A stretch of 64,000 nt of DNA, taken from assembly GCF_041893525.1 (NCBI RefSeq), contig NZ_CP169068.1. One strand, written 5' to 3'. The stretch is from Phaeobacter bryozoorum (GTDB lineage: Bacteria > Pseudomonadota > Alphaproteobacteria > Rhodobacterales > Rhodobacteraceae). Below, piece by piece: positions 61,206 through 64,000 of this stretch. The first letter of the stretch is position 1. Each line of letters starts with the position of its first letter. The position numbers were made by a program, and so were the translations under genes. The notes under the pieces are model-generated. The model was not told where the DNA came from. It was given only the letters and a program-made list of their open reading frames with translations, and did no database searches.

Positions 61206-62470
61206 TCCCCGCTGATCCGCGCGTCGGCTTTCAGCTGTTCCAGAAGGCTGTCGGCAAAGGCGCCGAGCCGTTGCTGGGTCAGCGCATTGCCGACGCTTTC
61301 GCGGCTGGCTTCGGCGTTCACTTCAGCGGTGCGGCCACAGAGCATCAGCAGCATCAGGGTCTGGCCATTGTTGCGGGTCAGCGCCAGCGAGGTCTCATTG
61401 GGATCGAGCTTGGCAAGTTCAATGGCGATATCCTGCGGGATCTCACCCGGCGCCAGGGTTTCGCGGTCCAGTACAGAGGGATCCTGACCCTTGGCCACAC
61501 CGTAGAGATCATCGCAGCTGTCAACCGCATTGACCACCTTGGTGCCAGCGGCCAGCGCCTCGGGGGTGCGGCCTCCGGGCAGATAGTAGGCCGCGTATTC
61601 GATGGCGGCATAGCTGGGTGCGGCGCCGCTGGTTTCGCGCAGATCACGCAGCTGGAACAGGGCAACCGCGCCATCCAGCGGCAGCGGCGCAGTGACTTCA
61701 CCGGGGCGCAGCGCCAGGACGACCTGTTGCAGCTGGGGGGGCAGGTTGGTCAGCGGCATCCAGGGCAGCCGTCCGCCGCTTTGCCGGGTGGCCGTGGCCG
61801 AATATTGCTGCGCGGCCTGCGAAAACGCGCCGGTGGTGGTGATCCGGCTGACCTGTTGGGCGATATCCTCGACCTGGGCGGCATTCTGCGCGTTGATCGG
61901 CATGATCAGCTCGGACAGGAGCACCTCGACACCACCGGAACCGGCAAGCCCCATGGCGCGGTCGATCTCTTCCTCGCTGGGGCGGGCCTGTGCAAGGTAG
62001 CGCGCAGCGATATATTCGCGCCAGGCAATGCCGACGCGGGTGAAATCGCGCAGGGTTTCAGGCGCCACGCCATTCTGACCCAGCACATTCAGGAATTCCT
62101 GCAGGCTGAGATTGGCGCGGCCGGCCAGTTCGGTCATACCTGCGACAATTTCTTCTTCGGTCGGCTCGATCCCGGCCTGGGCCAGAACGTCGAGTTTCAA
62201 CCGGTCCTCGATGAGGTCTTCGCGGGCTTTTTCCAGCGGATCGCCCGGATCGCGCAGCAGGGTCAGGAACCGGGCGCGCTGTTGCAGCTCGTAATTTGTG
62301 ACCACTGCGTCATTCACCGTCACCGCCGGGGCAAACAGCCCCTGTGCCAGGGCGGCGGGGGCGGGGGCGAAGATCACCGCCGCTGCCAGCGCCACGGCTG
62401 TTGCGGTCTGGGTCAGTCGCTGAACGAAGGGGGCCGCATCCTGGGGCCGGAAACTCAGGTGTTTTTGCAT
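61202..62470 (-). CDS. surA: SurA-like periplasmic peptidyl-prolyl isomerase
   Basis: A 422-residue chaperone for outer membrane proteins. A signal peptide (about residues 20-43) precedes a SurA N-domain (about 48-165, VTVNDAVVTNYELQQRARFL) and a parvulin domain (about 170-275) with VEVLLSELIMPI and the PpiC-typical stretch GGRLPWMPLTNLPPQLQQVV, ending in a helical C-part. It overlaps lptD by 16 bases and is its classic neighbour, as its folding helper. The N-domain is shorter than in E. coli, as usual in alphaproteobacteria. Confidence 0.9.
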   Translation of the reverse strand: MQKHLSFRPQDAAPFVQRLTQTATAVALAAAVIFAPAPAALAQGLFAPAVTVNDAVVTNYELQQRARFLTLLRDPGDPLEKAREDLIEDRLKLDVLAQAGIEPTEEEIVAGMTELAGRANLSLQEFLNVLGQNGVAPETLRDFTRVGIAWREYIAARYLAQARPSEEEIDRAMGLAGSGGVEVLLSELIMPINAQNAAQVEDIAQQVSRITTTGAFSQAAQQYSATATRQSGGRLPWMPLTNLPPQLQQVVLALRPGEVTAPLPLDGAVALFQLRDLRETSGAAPSYAAIEYAAYYLPGGRTPEALAAGTKVVNAVDSCDDLYGVAKGQDPSVLDRETLAPGEIPQDIAIELAKLDPNETSLALTRNNGQTLMLLMLCGRTAEVNAEASRESVGNALTQQRLGAFADSLLEQLKADARISGE

Positions 62471-64000
62471 GATCGCCTGTACTTCTTGCTGCCGCTGTCC
62501 ACGGAAAACCCGTTTAACGCGATGGTAAAGCCGAAATCCGTTGTCGGCTCAACACTTGTTGTCGATGTATAGCGCCGGTTGACCGAAAGATCGACCGTCA
62601 CGCATTCGTTGGAATAGACCAGCCCGAGGCCTGCGCGGGTGGCCCGGGCGTCAGAGATGTCGTAGCGCAGATTGGCGCTGGCGGTCCAGCCGGGGCTGAC
62701 CTCATAGGCACCGTCGAACCAGAGTTCGGAGACCTCCTCGGCGCGGCCTTCGGCGGGATCGGTGCCCAGCCACATATAGGTGCCGGTCAGGCGGCTGCGG
62801 TCGGTCATCCAGTCGCCGCGCACCTCCGCCTTGGAGAAGTTGAGTGAGCCGTTCAACAGGCCCCGCGTGGTGATCGCCAGATCATCGTTCAGCTTCAGCT
62901 GCGCGGCCATCAGGAGGTCGGAGGAGGTGCCGCCAAGGCCGGAGCTCTTGGTGAACCGACCATCGTCGCTGTCGCGGAACACCTGCCCGATGGTGGCAGA
63001 GGCCTGCCAGCCACTGGGCGAGAACCGCGCCCAGTTCAGCCCGAAAGCCACCGTCACCCCGTCCTCGCGCGCATCGGTGGCCGGAAACCGCGACAGATCC
63101 AGCAGGTTGCCCCGGTCGAACTCCACGAAATTGCTTTCGTCGTTGGGGACAGCGGTATCGCCGGTATCGGTCCAGCCGATCTGCAGGATCGGTTCCAGAA
63201 ACTGCGTGGCGCCGGACTGCTCCCGCCGGGTCATCGGCAGGCGGAAGGTGAGCGCGCTGCGTGGGCTGAAGCGCGAGGTGTTATTGGCAAAGACATCGTC
63301 GTCATAGACCGCAAAGGCATCCGCCGCAGCGCCCAGCGACCAGTCCGCCACCAGCCCGTTGGCAAAGCGCCAGCTGCGGTTCCAGTCCACATCAAATGTC
63401 GCCCGGCCAATATCGCGGCCGCCCGGATCGGTCAGGTTGCCCCGGATGTCGGAGGTTCGGTTATGACCGTGGGTTTCCAGTGACAGGCGCAGCTCGCCGC
63501 CGATCGGCGTCGGGAAAAACCGTCGTTCATAGTAGAGGTTGCCGACGGAGGACGGGATCAGATCCTGATTTTCGCTATCGCGCAGTGTCTTGTAGGAAAT
63601 CGCGCTGGCGCGGAACAGGCTGTCGCGCTCGACCTTTGTCACCACAACCTCGGAGCGGAGGCGGTCCAGATCACGCAGGCCGTAGTCGACCAGATAGGCA
63701 TCATCCGACACCGTCTTGAGATCGAACCGCAGCTTGAACGCATTGGGCAGGTCAAAGGTCCCCTCGGCAAAGACATAGCCGCGATCCTCGCCCCGGTAGA
63801 GCTCATCCCGGGTATAGGCGCCGTTGATTTCGATCTCGCCACGGCGGAAGGCCTGACGATAGCGCATGTCCAGCGTCCGGGTACGCGACGACAGATAGGG
63901 CGACAGCGTCAGGTCACGATGTGGGCCGATGGTCAGGAAATACGGCAGTTTCACCCCGGTGCCGAGGTTCGAGGTGGTGCGGATCGACGGAATCAGAAAT
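62455..64000 (-). CDS. lptD: LPS-assembly protein LptD, C-terminal part
   Basis: About 515 C-terminal residues of the outer-membrane LPS translocon; the gene enters from the right edge. The readable start of the fragment is FLIPSIRTTSNLGTG then VKLPYFLTIGPHRDLTLSPY, the entry of the beta-barrel domain, which continues with amphipathic strands (RRFFPTPIGGELRLSLETHG, WRFANGLVADWSLGAAADAF) to FGFTIALNGFSVDS before the stop. A Cys pair near the end (NECVTVDLS and RRSCKNT) fits the disulfide typical of LptD. It forms the first gene of the operon. Confidence 0.93.
   Translation of the reverse strand, partial: FLIPSIRTTSNLGTGVKLPYFLTIGPHRDLTLSPYLSSRTRTLDMRYRQAFRRGEIEINGAYTRDELYRGEDRGYVFAEGTFDLPNAFKLRFDLKTVSDDAYLVDYGLRDLDRLRSEVVVTKVERDSLFRASAISYKTLRDSENQDLIPSSVGNLYYERRFFPTPIGGELRLSLETHGHNRTSDIRGNLTDPGGRDIGRATFDVDWNRSWRFANGLVADWSLGAAADAFAVYDDDVFANNTSRFSPRSALTFRLPMTRREQSGATQFLEPILQIGWTDTGDTAVPNDESNFVEFDRGNLLDLSRFPATDAREDGVTVAFGLNWARFSPSGWQASATIGQVFRDSDDGRFTKSSGLGGTSSDLLMAAQLKLNDDLAITTRGLLNGSLNFSKAEVRGDWMTDRSRLTGTYMWLGTDPAEGRAEEVSELWFDGAYEVSPGWTASANLRYDISDARATRAGLGLVYSNECVTVDLSVNRRYTSTTSVEPTTDFGFTIALNGFSVDSGSKKYRRSCKNT

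Overview
The window reads as chromosomal core DNA of a GC-rich alphaproteobacterium, most likely a marine Rhodobacteraceae of the Roseobacter group (Phaeobacter/Ruegeria-like). This is an inference from gene content: C4-type 5-aminolevulinate synthase with an FNR-type box, a DctPQM TRAP transporter with oversized membrane subunits, a GcvT/DmdA-like folate enzyme, DUF4167, DUF2852 and DUF1499 proteins, Bpt, and Lrp-controlled amino-acid catabolism. No phage, transposase, integrase, CRISPR array or rRNA was seen.

Layout. 0-8 kb: partial GcvT-like gene with an Lrp regulator, SPFH/NfeD membrane pair, tgt, two exported or membrane proteins, lon. 8-14 kb: YrhK protein, leucine-dehydrogenase-like gene divergent from an Lrp regulator, tRNA-Val(CAC), a histidine phosphatase, tRNA-Val(TAC), three identical tRNA-Asp genes, an M20 dipeptidase. 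14-18 kb: hemA, a RodZ-like HTH protein, ispG. 18-26 kb: envelope genes (DsbA-like, BepA-like M48-TPR protease, aminotransferase, AmiC-type amidase, PBP1A). 26-34 kb: prfB, amidase, DUF2189 protein, XRE regulator, and ilvIH (acetolactate synthase) behind a complete attenuator. 34-41 kb: Cache-domain histidine kinase and LuxR-type regulator divergent from the TRAP operon. 41-49 kb: VOC protein, bpt, RDD and DUF2852 proteins, glnE, rlmI-like gene, PIN protein. 49-56 kb: flavin monooxygenase, M48 protease, mazG, then an M20 amidohydrolase-agmatinase-guanidinobutyrase-like cluster. 56-64 kb: prfA-prmC, DUF4167 protein, and an lptD-surA-pdxA-rsmA operon on the minus strand.

Most striking: (1) three housekeeping genes in the first 11 kb (tgt, lon, a histidine phosphatase) each carry one 1-base indel in a short G run, while no other gene in the window looks disrupted; this suggests sequencing errors unless resequencing shows otherwise. 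(2) The ilvIH leader can be read base by base: promoter, 15-codon leader peptide with an Ile-Leu-Val-Val-Val-Val run, antiterminator pairing, and terminator with a T run. (3) Two near-identical dyads upstream of the DUF2852 gene and a dispersed intergenic repeat family look like uncharacterised cis-elements. I found no clear new multi-gene system; the best candidates are regulatory.
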